In this document: positions 23,085-31,425 of the stretch, in pieces
Layout: each line of letters starts with the position of its first letter
How positions within the stretch are numbered: position 1 is the stretch's first letter
Assembly: GCF_003122205.1 (NCBI RefSeq)
Contig: NZ_QEYE01000004.1
Span: forward strand, 1-64,000
Origin: Maritimibacter sp. 55A14
Lineage (GTDB): Bacteria; Pseudomonadota; Alphaproteobacteria; Rhodobacterales; Rhodobacteraceae
DNA length: 64,000 nucleotides
Direction: 5' to 3'
Translations under genes and position numbers: made by a program
The notes under the pieces: generated by a model
What the model was told of the DNA's origin: nothing
Database searches by the model: none
What the model saw: the letters and a program-made list of their open reading frames with translations, nothing else

Positions 23085-23369
23085 ATGGCCCTGCCCCTTG
23101 CCCCCATCGCCGGTGTCGCGCTGCGCTATGGCACGCTGGCGCTCGCCGCATATGCGCTGAGCCGCCGCGTCGGGCGCTCGGCAACCGACCAGGGTGCGGA
23201 GGATGCGCTCGACCGGGTGCCCGAGGGCATCTGCGCACATCGCCCGCGCGACCGGCGGCAGGCCAACGCTTCGGCCCGCTTCCGCCGCGTGATCCGGCTG
23301 GGCGAGGACGGGCCGGGCCTGGAGATAGACGCGACCGCGCTGGGACGCATCCGGCTGCGCCGCCCGTGA
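23085..23369 (+). CDS. Hypothetical protein, 94 aa
   Basis: Excellent ribosome site (AAGGAGG, 7 bp before ATG 23085). An N-terminal hydrophobic stretch (LAPIAGVALRYGTLALAAYALSRRV, about 5-29) could be a single membrane anchor; the rest is basic and Arg-rich with RFRRVIRLGEDGPGLEIDATALGRIRLRRP at the end. It overlaps the GST gene start by one base (TGATG). I have seen similar small proteins in Rhodobacteraceae but know no function. Confidence 0.7.
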   Translation: MALPLAPIAGVALRYGTLALAAYALSRRVGRSATDQGAEDALDRVPEGICAHRPRDRRQANASARFRRVIRLGEDGPGLEIDATALGRIRLRRP

Positions 23370-23977
23370 TGCAGCTTTTCGACAACCCCGCGTCGCCCTT
23401 CTGCCGCAAGGTGGACGTGCTGCTGCACGAGACCGGCCAGAGTGCCGATGTGGAGCGCATCCCCGCGGTGGGCGCGCCCACCGATCCGTCGCGCATGCCT
23501 GTCGCCCACAACCCGCTGGGCAAGATCCCCGCGCTGGTCCGCGACGATGGCGGCACGCTCTATGACAGCCGGGTGATCTGCCGCTATCTCGACGACCGGG
23601 CGGGGGCCGGGCTCTATCCCGCGCCGCCGCGTCTGTGGGAGGTGCTGACGCTAGAGGCGACGGCGGACGGGATCATGGATGCCGCCGTGTTGATGGTCTA
23701 CGAGGCGCGCTGCCGCCCCGAGGCGATGCGAGTCGCGGCCTGGGTGGAGGGCCAATGGGCGAAGGTCGCGCGCGCGCTCGATGCGCTGGAGGCACGCTGG
23801 CCGGGCCATCTGGCCGGCCCGCTCGACATGGGCCAGATCGCGCTGGGCTGCGCGCTGGGCTATCTCGATTTCCGCCACGGCGGCCGCGACTGGCGGCAGG
23901 CTCACGACGCGCTGGCGGCCTGGGAGGCGGATTTCGCGGCGCGCGACAGCATGGTCGCCACCCGTCCCGAGGGCTGA
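23369..23977 (+). CDS. Glutathione S-transferase family protein
   Basis: The N-terminal thioredoxin-like domain contains MQLFDNPASPFCRKVDVLLHETG, with the SPFCRKV motif for the glutathione thiol. It also has NPLGKIPALVRDDGGTLYDSRVICRYLDD, the cis-Pro and glutathione-binding segment. The all-helical C-terminal domain follows (ALDMGQ-type; DMGQIALGCALGYLDFR). Length 202 is normal. The substrate is unknown. Translation is coupled to the preceding small gene. Confidence 0.9.
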   Translation: MQLFDNPASPFCRKVDVLLHETGQSADVERIPAVGAPTDPSRMPVAHNPLGKIPALVRDDGGTLYDSRVICRYLDDRAGAGLYPAPPRLWEVLTLEATADGIMDAAVLMVYEARCRPEAMRVAAWVEGQWAKVARALDALEARWPGHLAGPLDMGQIALGCALGYLDFRHGGRDWRQAHDALAAWEADFAARDSMVATRPEG

Positions 23978-23981
23978 CGGC

Positions 23982-25715
23982 TCATTCGGCCGCCCGGACG
24001 CGGCCCGCGAGCCGCCGGTAGGCATCGTATTGCGACAGGAAGACCTTGCCGGTCAGAGCATCGAGGAAGTGCGTGCGCTGGAGCCGGTCCATCACCGGGC
24101 CCTTCACCTCCGACAGGTGCAGCGTCAGGCCCATATCGGCCAGCCGCGCATTGATCGCCTCCAGCGATTCGAGCGCGCTCATGTCGATCTCGTTCACCGC
24201 GGAGCACATCAGCACCACGTCGCGCAGCGCCGGGTCGGCCACGATCCGGTCCAGCAGGAAATCCTCGAGATAGCGGGCATTGGCGAAATAGAGGCTCTCG
24301 TCGATGCGGATCGTCAGAAGCCCCGGATCGGTCAGCACCTTGTGGCGGTTGATGTTGCGGAAATGCTGGGTGCCAGGCACCAGGCCCACCTCGGCGATAT
24401 GCGGCCGCGAGGTCTTGTAGAGAAAGAGCGCCACCGACAGGATCACGCCGGCCGACACGCCGGCCTCCACCCCGAAGCCCAGGGTCAGCAGGATGGTCGC
24501 GGCGACGGCGCTGAAATCGGCCTTCGAGTAACCCCAGGCGCGGCGCAGGATCGAGAAATCCACCAGGCTGAGCACCGCGACGATGATCGTCGCCGCCAGC
24601 GTCGCTTTGGGCAGGTAATGGATGAGCGGGGTCAGCGCCAGCGCGGCGATGGCCAGCCCCGCGGCGGTGAAGGCGCCGGCGGCGGGGGTTTCGGCGCCCG
24701 CGTCGTAGTTCACCACCGAGCGCGAGAAGCCGCCGGTGACCGGAAAGCCGCCGGTGAGGGCCGCGCCCAGGTTGGCCGCTCCCAGCCCGATGAGTTCCTG
24801 GTCGGGGTCGATACGCTGGCGCTTCTTGGCGGCGAGCGTCTGGGCAACCGAGATCGACTCGACGAAGCCGATCACCGAGATCAGCAGCGCCGGAATGGCG
24901 AGCGCGCGGATCAGTTCGGGCGTGGCAGCAGGCACGGTCAGCGGCGGCAGCGCCTGGGGCACCTCGCCCACGATGGCCACGCCCGACGCGTCGAGCCCGC
25001 CCAGCCAGACCGCCGCCGTTGTCGCGGCGACCGCGGCCACCGGCCCGGCCCTGGCGGCGATATCGGCAAGCCGCGGACCCAGCCCCAGCGACCGCAGCAA
25101 CGGCTTGAGCCCCTTGCGCACCCAGAAGAGGAACCCGGTGGCGGCAACCCCGATGGCCAGGGTCGCGAGGTTCGCTTGCGGCAGATGCGCGGCCAGCGAG
25201 AGCAGGATCTCGGGCAGGGTGTGGCCATGCGCCTCGATCCCCAGGATATGCCTGAGCTGGCTCGCCGCGATCAGCACGCCCGAGGCCGTGATGAAGCCCG
25301 CGATCACCGGATGGGAGAGGAAATTCGCCAGGAATCCCAGCCGGAACACCCCCATCAGCAGCAGCATCCCCCCCGACAGAGCCGCCAGCGTCAGCGCCGC
25401 CGCCGCGTAACCGGCGGTGCCCGCCTCGGCGACATCGCCGATGGCCGCGGCCGTCATCAGCGAAACAACCGCAACCGGCCCCACGGCAAGCGCGCGGGAG
25501 GTGCCGAAGACGGCGTAGAGCACGATCGGCGCGATCGAGGCATAGAGCCCCGTTTCCGGCGGCAATCCGGCCAGGAGCGCGTAGGCCAGCGATTGCGGGA
25601 TCAGCATGATCGTCACGATCGCCGCCGCGATCAGGTCACTGGTCAGCGCCGAACGGCCATAGCCACGTCCCCAGTCGAGAACAGGCAGGTAGCGCTGGAG
25701 CGGGCGGAGGGTCAT
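23982..25715 (-). CDS. SulP-family anion transporter with STAS domain
   Basis: Inner-membrane transporter of about 577 residues. The SulP signature region is present at the start (LTSDLIAAAIVTIMLIPQSLAYALLAGLPPETGLYASIAP), followed by about a dozen hydrophobic segments and GGFPVTGGFSRSVVN. A cytoplasmic STAS domain occupies the last 130 residues (LTIRIDESLYFANARYLEDFL, VLMCSAVNEIDMSALESLEAI). Sulfate or bicarbonate are the usual substrates; next to sulfide-oxidation genes, sulfate or sulfite export is an attractive inference. ATG 25715 is preferred over 25733. A terminator separates it from the upstream SQR gene. Confidence 0.9.
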   Translation of the reverse strand: MTLRPLQRYLPVLDWGRGYGRSALTSDLIAAAIVTIMLIPQSLAYALLAGLPPETGLYASIAPIVLYAVFGTSRALAVGPVAVVSLMTAAAIGDVAEAGTAGYAAAALTLAALSGGMLLLMGVFRLGFLANFLSHPVIAGFITASGVLIAASQLRHILGIEAHGHTLPEILLSLAAHLPQANLATLAIGVAATGFLFWVRKGLKPLLRSLGLGPRLADIAARAGPVAAVAATTAAVWLGGLDASGVAIVGEVPQALPPLTVPAATPELIRALAIPALLISVIGFVESISVAQTLAAKKRQRIDPDQELIGLGAANLGAALTGGFPVTGGFSRSVVNYDAGAETPAAGAFTAAGLAIAALALTPLIHYLPKATLAATIIVAVLSLVDFSILRRAWGYSKADFSAVAATILLTLGFGVEAGVSAGVILSVALFLYKTSRPHIAEVGLVPGTQHFRNINRHKVLTDPGLLTIRIDESLYFANARYLEDFLLDRIVADPALRDVVLMCSAVNEIDMSALESLEAINARLADMGLTLHLSEVKGPVMDRLQRTHFLDALTGKVFLSQYDAYRRLAGRVRAAE

Positions 25716-25734
25716 GTCGGGGCCTTGTCGCATG

Positions 25735-25763
25735 AAAAAACCCGGCGGAACGCCCCCGCCGGC
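25735..25763 (-). terminator. Intrinsic terminator of the sulfide-oxidation operon
   Basis: On the minus strand CCGGCGG (25756-25762) pairs with CCGCCGG (25742-25748) around a 7-nt loop and is followed by GTTTTTT. It lies 45 bp after the stop of the SQR fusion gene and just ahead of the SulP gene, so the latter probably has its own promoter or relies on read-through. Confidence 0.75.
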
Positions 25764-25806
25764 CAGGCCTGGCGGCCTTCGCCGTGCCGCCCGCGTCGGG
25801 TGCTTC

Positions 25807-27480
25807 TCACCCGGCGGAGACCTTCTCGGGCTTTGCCATCCATTCGCGGCCGCGCAGCATGCCCTTCCAGTAGACCGGCGGCAGCAGGCGTTCCTTCAGC
25901 AGCCAGGCCGCGCGGGTGGGTTTGGTCCCGTCGATCAGCCATTTCGGGAAGCTGGGCAGCATGACCCCGCCATATCCGAACTCCGCCAGCACGATCTTGC
26001 CACGCTCCACCGTCAGCGGGCAGGAGCCGTAGCCGTTATAGATCGCCCGCGGCGACCGCCCGTCGATGTCGTCGGCCAGGTTCTCGGCCACGATCGGCGC
26101 CTGGATGCGCGCGGCCGCGGCGGTCTTGGCGTTGGGGGCGTTCATCACGTCGCCCAGGCTCCAGATATTCTGGAACTCCTTGTGGCGCAGCGTGGTCTGG
26201 TCCACATCGACCCAGCCGGAGGCATCGGCCAGCGGCGAGACGCGGATGAAATCCGGCGCGCATTGCGGCGGACAGACATGCATCATGTCGAACTCCACCT
26301 CGATGCGTTCCACCGGCGTGTCGGGTTTGGCCACATCGAACCAGGCTTTCTTCGCCGCTCCGTCCACTGCGACGAGATTGTTGAAGAAGTTGAGCGTCGC
26401 GCCGTATTTGTCGATGTACCGCTGCAATGCGGGCACGTAGTCCTTGACGCCGAAAAGCACGCCGCCGGCATTGTGGAACTGGATGTCGATATCCTTGAGC
26501 ACGCCGGTCCGGAACCAGTGGTCGCCGGAGAGGTAGAGCGCCTTTTGCGGCGCACCCGCGCATTTGATCGGCATCGGCGGCTGGGTGAAGAGCGCGCGGC
26601 CCCGCCGCATCCCCTGGACCAATTCCCAGGTATAGGGCGCCAGGTCGTAGCGGTAGTTCGAGGTCACGCCGTTCTTGCCCAGCGTATCGACCAGCCCCTC
26701 GACCTTGTGCCAGTCGAGCTTCAGGCCGGGGCAGACCACCAGGCGCTTGTACTTCACCACCCGGCAGCCATCGAGGATCACCGCGTCGTCCTTCGGCTCG
26801 AAGGCGGCGACGGCGGACTTGATCCAGTGCACCCCGCGCGGGATGAGCGATCCCATCGTCCTGGCGGTGTCGCTGGCCTGAAATATGCCGCCGCCGACCA
26901 TCGTCCAGCCGGGCTGATAGTAATGGATGTCCGCGGGGTCGATGATCGCGACCTCCAGATCCGGCTTGCGGCTGCGCAGGCTGGCCGCCACGGATATGCC
27001 CGCCGCGCCGGCGCCCACGATCACCACGTCGAAAGCGGCATCGGCGGTATCGGTCGGCGTGCGCCCTCCATTGGCGATCCGCCGCACGACCCCGGCCATG
27101 TCGTAACCCGCCGTCTTGGTGGTTGCCAGGATGTCGGCCAGCGGCAGTGTTTCAGCCTGGCTGAGTGACCACAGCGTGGCCGACCGCGTTCCCGTCCGGC
27201 AATAGGCCAGCGCGGGTTTTGGCAATGCCTGCATCGCCTCGCCGAATTCGCGCGCATCCTCGTCGCGCACCTTGCCCGCGACGATAGGGATATAACGCGC
27301 CTCGAGCCCTGCCGCCTTGGCCGCCGCCTCTATCTCGTCGAAGGTCGGCTGGTCGGCGCCCTCGCCGTCGGGGCGGTTGCAGATGATCGCGCGATAGCCC
27401 TGCTCCGCGATTGCCGGGATGTCGTCCACGGCGATCTGCGGGCTGACCCCGAGCGCCTTGGAAATGGTCCTGATATCCAT
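25807..27480 (-). CDS. PTP-like (DUF442) / sulfide:quinone oxidoreductase-type fusion
   Basis: Residues about 1-110 are a beta-lactamase-associated phosphatase/rhodanese-like domain (DUF442): ISPQIAVDDIPAIAEQGYRAIICNRPDGE, with the CX5R site CRTGTRSA (Cys94, Arg99). Residues about 150-557 are an FAD oxidoreductase of the SQR group. The dinucleotide fold is VVIVGAGAAGIS, and redox cysteines lie in LVVCPGLKLD, PIKCAGAPQK and HVCPPQCAPDF; NIWSLGDVMNAPNAKTAAAA binds FAD. It oxidises sulfide to persulfide, feeding quinone at the membrane. ATG 27480 has GGAACC upstream. It follows the metallo-beta-lactamase gene by 23 bp, forming an operon ended by the terminator at 25735-25763. Confidence 0.9.
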   Translation of the reverse strand: MDIRTISKALGVSPQIAVDDIPAIAEQGYRAIICNRPDGEGADQPTFDEIEAAAKAAGLEARYIPIVAGKVRDEDAREFGEAMQALPKPALAYCRTGTRSATLWSLSQAETLPLADILATTKTAGYDMAGVVRRIANGGRTPTDTADAAFDVVIVGAGAAGISVAASLRSRKPDLEVAIIDPADIHYYQPGWTMVGGGIFQASDTARTMGSLIPRGVHWIKSAVAAFEPKDDAVILDGCRVVKYKRLVVCPGLKLDWHKVEGLVDTLGKNGVTSNYRYDLAPYTWELVQGMRRGRALFTQPPMPIKCAGAPQKALYLSGDHWFRTGVLKDIDIQFHNAGGVLFGVKDYVPALQRYIDKYGATLNFFNNLVAVDGAAKKAWFDVAKPDTPVERIEVEFDMMHVCPPQCAPDFIRVSPLADASGWVDVDQTTLRHKEFQNIWSLGDVMNAPNAKTAAAARIQAPIVAENLADDIDGRSPRAIYNGYGSCPLTVERGKIVLAEFGYGGVMLPSFPKWLIDGTKPTRAAWLLKERLLPPVYWKGMLRGREWMAKPEKVSAG

Positions 27481-27503
27481 GTCGGTTCCTTTCCCGCGCC
27501 CGG

Positions 27504-28388
27504 TCAAAGCGCGTTGACCGGCAGTTTGAGCATCGGATTGCCGTCCTTGTCGCGGGGCACCTCGCCGGCGCGCATGTTGACCTGGAGCGAGGGCAGGATC
27601 AGCCGCGGCATGTCCAGCGTGGCGTCGCGCTCGGTGCGGAACTTGATGAACTCCTCGCGGGTCTTGCCACCGCCGACATGGATGTTGTGGGCCTTCTCCT
27701 CGGCCACCGTGGTCTCCCACTGGATGTCGCGCCCGTTCGGGCCGTAATCGTGGCACATGAAGAGCCGCGTCTCGTCGGGCAGCGCCAGAACCTTCTGTAT
27801 ACTGTCAAAGAGCGTCCCCGCATCGCCACCGGGGAAATCCGCCCGCGCTGAGCCGCCATCGGGCATGAAGAGCGTGTCGCCCACGAAGGCCGCGTCGCCC
27901 ATCACATGGGTCATGCAGGCGGGCGTGTGCCCCGGCGTGTGGATCGCGAAACAGGTCATGCCGCCGACGGTGTAGGTGTCGCCATCCTTGAACAGCCGGT
28001 CGAACTGGCTGCCGTCGCGCTGGAACTCGGTGCCCTCGTTGAAGACCTTGCCGAACGTGTCCTGCACGATCAGGATGTTTTCCCCGATGCCGATCTTGCC
28101 GCCCAGCTTTTCCTGGATGTAGGGTGCAGCGGACAGGTGGTCGGCGTGAACATGGGTCTCGATCAGCCATTCCAGCGAGAGGCCGTTCTCGCGGATATGG
28201 GCGATGATCTCGTCGGCATGGTCATAGGTGATCCGCCCGGCGGCATAGTCGATATCCATCACCGAATCGACCACCGCGCAGACATCGGATTCGGGGTCCT
28301 TCACGACATAGCTGATCGTGTTGGTGTCGGGGTCGAAGAACGCCTTGACCTGCGGTTTGACGTCCATAGCGATCGGGTAGTCTTTCAT
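27504..28388 (-). CDS. blh: Metallo-beta-lactamase-fold persulfide dioxygenase (Blh-type)
   Basis: The metal motif THVHADH (His79, His81, Asp83, His84) is complete, followed by HTPGHTPACMTHV and FVGDTLFMPDGG. This arrangement matches the ETHE1/Blh persulfide dioxygenases, which oxidise the persulfide produced by SQR. ATG 28388 follows GGAGGAAACC. The ATG at 28427 would place an 18-bp palindrome inside the gene, so I reject it. Co-transcribed with the SQR fusion; in relatives such operons are controlled by BigR/SqrR-type persulfide sensors, but no such regulator is in this window. Confidence 0.88.
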   Translation of the reverse strand: MKDYPIAMDVKPQVKAFFDPDTNTISYVVKDPESDVCAVVDSVMDIDYAAGRITYDHADEIIAHIRENGLSLEWLIETHVHADHLSAAPYIQEKLGGKIGIGENILIVQDTFGKVFNEGTEFQRDGSQFDRLFKDGDTYTVGGMTCFAIHTPGHTPACMTHVMGDAAFVGDTLFMPDGGSARADFPGGDAGTLFDSIQKVLALPDETRLFMCHDYGPNGRDIQWETTVAEEKAHNIHVGGGKTREEFIKFRTERDATLDMPRLILPSLQVNMRAGEVPRDKDGNPMLKLPVNAL

Positions 28389-28409
28389 GGTTTCCTCCGC
28401 ATCCATGAA

Positions 28410-28427
28410 ATGCGGGCATGCCCGCAT
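28410..28427. promoter_or_regulatory. 18-bp perfect palindrome, candidate operator of the sulfide operon
   Basis: ATGCGGGCATGCCCGCAT is fully self-complementary and ends 22 bp ahead of the start codon at 28388. Position and symmetry suggest a dimeric repressor site or an mRNA 5' hairpin. It does not match the ATTC-N8-GAAT form I recall for SqrR/BigR sites. Confidence 0.5.
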
Positions 28428-29301
28428 CTGTTGACGGTATGATCCGGATGGGCGGCCATGGTCTGCGGGACGCGCCGCTTGGCTCCGCGACCGGAGGCAT
28501 GGCGCCTTGTCCGTGCCGGCCGCCTTCCGGGAATTGCGTCAAGAGATAACATTCCCGTGAGATCGCTTCTGTGACAAAGTCACCAAATGCATCCGCGGGT
28601 GCGGCGCGGCCCGGTGCGACAGGGACCGGTGACATGCCGGACCGTCCAGTTCCGTCCCCTCTCGCATGGATGTGAACCGCCAGCGCCTCGCAGCCTCCGA
28701 AAGGTGTCGAATCATACTTCGACCGGGCGAATTACACGCCTGCCAGCCCTCGTCGGGCAGCAGAATTCGAACGGATTCCGGGGCGGTGGCCGCCTGTTTG
28801 CGGCCGGAGATGCGCTTTTTTCTACAGATTGCGGCCGAAATATGCCCTGCCCCGAAAGCCCGACGCCGGATGGCGCCCCACGCGGGCGGGGCCGTCGCGC
28901 GGGCGCAATGTCGCGATCGCGCTCCCGCCGAAGGCACTGCTCCACCTGGCCCCGGACCCGTACCGCCGCGGAACTCAGGGAGGCCGCCGGAACCAAGGTA
29001 CCGGCCTTCACGTCACCCCTGCTCATGGGTCCGGCTCGCCCGAGGACGCTCTCAAGATGCCCCGCACCTCGTCCCTGCCGGGTCGCTGGCCCTTATCCAG
29101 GCCTTCCGTACTTGTCACAGACGCCACTTCAGTGGCACAAACACGGCCTCCTTCATCTTTCCCAAAAATACTCCGGGGGTCCGGGGGCGGAGCCCCCGTT
29201 CCCCTTGCGACTGCCGCTTCCAGCCGCACCGCGCACAGCACATCGGCAGGGATTCAAAGCGCTGCCGGCGCGAATACCGGCCGAGGCGCGACCCCTCCCC
29301 A
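28428..29301. other. Noncoding region, 874 bases
   Basis: No frame here has a believable protein; the long ones are Arg/Pro/Ser-rich shadows of high GC. The left part must hold the promoter of the sulfide operon. The right part ends in a repeat with a hairpin (29157-29214) behind flgI. I see nothing I can name in 28600-29150; it may be a decayed gene or an untranslated RNA. Confidence 0.5.
29157..29214. repeat. Rhodobacteraceae-type intergenic repeat with hairpin
   Basis: The segment reads TTTCCCAAAAATACTCCGGGGG, then CGGGGGC-gga-GCCCCCG, a 7-bp hairpin with a 3-nt loop. On the minus strand the hairpin is followed by GGACCCCCGGAGTATTTTTGGG. I recognise this element from many Rhodobacteraceae intergenic regions. 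It lies downstream of flgI and may end that operon. Confidence 0.55.
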
Positions 29302-30411
29302 CTAGCGCACGATGAACTCCGCGTGCAGCGCGCCCGCGGCCTTGATCGTCTTGAGGATGTCGATCATATCGCGCGGCGATATACCCAGCGCGTTGAGCCC
29401 CGCAATCACGTCCGACAGCGAGGTCTCGTCCGAAAGCTCCGCCAGGCCCAGGCCCGGCTCTTCCTCCAGCGCCACCTCGCTGCGCGGCACCACGATGGTT
29501 TCGCCTTCCGAGAACGGGTTGGGCTGCACCACGATCGGGGTCTCCCGGATACGCAGGGTCAGGTTCCCCTGGGCTACGGCGACGCGCGATATCCGCACAT
29601 CCGCCCCCATCACGATGGTGCCCGAGCGCTGATCCACCACAACACGCGCCCTTTGTTCGGGCTGGACGGTGATGTTCTCCACCCGGCTGATGACATGGGC
29701 CGGCGACGGCTGGCGGGCGGCGGCGATATCCAGCCGTACCGTCCCCGCATCCAGCATCCGCGCGACCGGGCGGGGGAAGGCGCCGTTGATGGCCTCCTCG
29801 ATCCGCAGCGCGGTGGTGAAATCGGGCTCCCTGAGCGCAAGGCGCACAGACGTCATGTCGCCAAAAGCGAAGGCGACCTCGCGCTCGACATAGGCGCCCG
29901 CGGGGATACCGCCCGCTGTCGGCACGCCCTGGGTAACTTCCGCGGCATCCCCGGACGCGGTCGCCCCCCCGGCCAGCACAGTTCCCTGGGCCACCGCGTA
30001 GATCTGGCCATCGGCCGCGTTGAGCGGCGTCATCACAAGCGTGCCGCCCAGAAGGCTCTTGGCATCGCCGATCGCCGATATCGTCACGTCGATGCGGCTG
30101 CCCGAGCGCGCGAAGGCCGGCAAATGGGCGGTGACGAAGACGGCGGCGACATTCTTGGGGCGGAACTGTTCGCCCGTGACATTGGCGCCCAGCCGTTCCA
30201 GCAGGTTTGTCATGATCTCTTCGGTGAAGGGCGCGTTGCGCAGGCCGTCGCCGGTGCCGTTCAGACCCACCACGAGACCATAGCCCACCAGGTCGTTTCC
30301 GCGCACGCCGTCGAAGGCGACCAGGTCCTTGATCCGGATCGGTGCAGCGTTCAGGCCGCCAGCCCAGAAGGTCAGGCAGAAGATCAGGCCGGCATACCAG
30401 CACAGGCGCAT
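29302..30411 (-). CDS. flgI: Flagellar P-ring protein FlgI
   Basis: Periplasmic bushing of the flagellar rod. It has a signal peptide (MRLCWYAGLIFCLTFWAGGLNA), then the family start PIRIKDLVAFDGVRGNDLVGYGLVVGLNGTGD. FVTAHLPAFARSGSRIDVTISAIGDAKSLLGGTLVMTPL and VVVDQRSGTIVMGADVRISRVAVAQGNLTL follow, and the end is LNALGISPRDMIDILKTIKAAGALHAEFIVR. Length 369 is normal. ATG 30411 follows GAGGTGATCC. Last gene of the motB-flgE-flgK-flgL-flgI run, 4 bp behind flgL. Confidence 0.97.
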   Translation of the reverse strand: MRLCWYAGLIFCLTFWAGGLNAAPIRIKDLVAFDGVRGNDLVGYGLVVGLNGTGDGLRNAPFTEEIMTNLLERLGANVTGEQFRPKNVAAVFVTAHLPAFARSGSRIDVTISAIGDAKSLLGGTLVMTPLNAADGQIYAVAQGTVLAGGATASGDAAEVTQGVPTAGGIPAGAYVEREVAFAFGDMTSVRLALREPDFTTALRIEEAINGAFPRPVARMLDAGTVRLDIAAARQPSPAHVISRVENITVQPEQRARVVVDQRSGTIVMGADVRISRVAVAQGNLTLRIRETPIVVQPNPFSEGETIVVPRSEVALEEEPGLGLAELSDETSLSDVIAGLNALGISPRDMIDILKTIKAAGALHAEFIVR

Positions 30412-30415
30412 CGGA

Positions 30416-31422
30416 TCACCTCAGGAAACTGGACAGGGAGAGCTGCGACACGCGCGCGGTCAGCGAAAACAGGATCTCGAGTTGCGCCGTCACTGACTCC
30501 AGTTCCGTGGCGGTGGTGAACGGATCCGCATCCGTGATCCCGGATCGCGCGGTTTCCAGCGCCGTGCGTTGCGCTGCGTTCTCGGCCCCGGTGCGCTCGA
30601 TCCGTTCCTCCGCCACGCCGGTCTGCGCGCGCAGCGTCACCAGCCCGGCCGCGGCACCGAAAAGCGCCTCGCCCCCGCGGCGTGCCAGCGCCCCGCGTTC
30701 GGACCCGGCCAGACCCGGAAGATCGCCGTCCAGAAGCGCGCCCATCGCCAGCCCTGAAAGCGCCGCACGCAATTCCGGCGCAAGCGCGGTGGGGCCCGGA
30801 TCGACACTTTCCCCCTCGCCCAGCAAGACCGGGTCCAGAGAAGCGGGATCGCCCAGATACGCCGCTTCGAACCCTCCGGACGGCGCGGTGAAATAGGCCT
30901 CGACGATTGCGGCGGCATCCGCTGCGGTCGTGGCGCCCGCCGTCAACGTGCCGAGTTCGGCCAGCAGGGTGCCGGCATCCGGCAGCGCCGGACGGTCCGT
31001 GGCCAGACCGGAGAAAAGCGCCGCGCCTGCAACGCGGGTGTTGAGCGCCGCGACGGAGGCAGAGAAATCTCCCCGCGCGGCGCGCGACGCGACGGCCAGT
31101 TCCGGCCCCCCCCATGCGTTCCGGCGGTTGTCAGCGCCCCCGCCGACCGGTCGCTCGCCTCCTGCAGGCCGCCGAGGAGGGTCTGGATGGTGCCTGCGCG
31201 CAGCCTCGCTTCGGAAACGGATTGCTGGAACCGGTCCAGCAGACCGATGGATCGGTCGAGCGCGGCCAGCGGCCGGAAATCCCCCCGCACCGCCTTGCCG
31301 ATATCGGCCTTGCGGCCGCTGCCCAGTTCGCCCGTCAAGCCGTCGAGCGCCGATTTGAGCCGGGTATTGTTGAGGCGCAGCAGGTGGCTCTGCGCCAGGT
31401 CGCCGATCGAAGTCAGGGGCAT
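30416..31422 (-). pseudogene. flgL: Flagellar hook-filament junction protein FlgL, frameshifted at a G8 run
   Basis: The N-terminal part (MPLTSIGDLAQSHLLRLNNTRLKSALDGLTGELGSGRKADIG) and the C-terminal part (ELAVASRAARGDFSASVAALNTRVAGAALFSGLATD, ending LEILFSLTARVSQLSLSSFLR) are both good FlgL. They are in different frames and join at eight consecutive G on the minus strand (31106-31113). Nine G, or six, would restore one frame. Without FlgL no filament assembles, so as written the cell would be non-motile. Sequencing error in a homopolymer is the simplest explanation; slippage-based on/off switching is the more interesting one. Spacing to flgK (3 bp) and flgI (4 bp) is operon-like. Confidence 0.9.
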
Positions 31423-31425
31423 GGA

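Noticed and set aside
23781-25964. Very long plus-strand frame over the SulP gene
   Set aside because: It is the mirror of SulP codons in high-GC DNA, rich in His, Arg, Gln and Gly, with no domain.
28587-29315. Possible 242-residue protein between the sulfide and flagellar operons
   Set aside because: Composition is Arg/Pro/Ser-rich and has no domain, ribosome site or codon bias.
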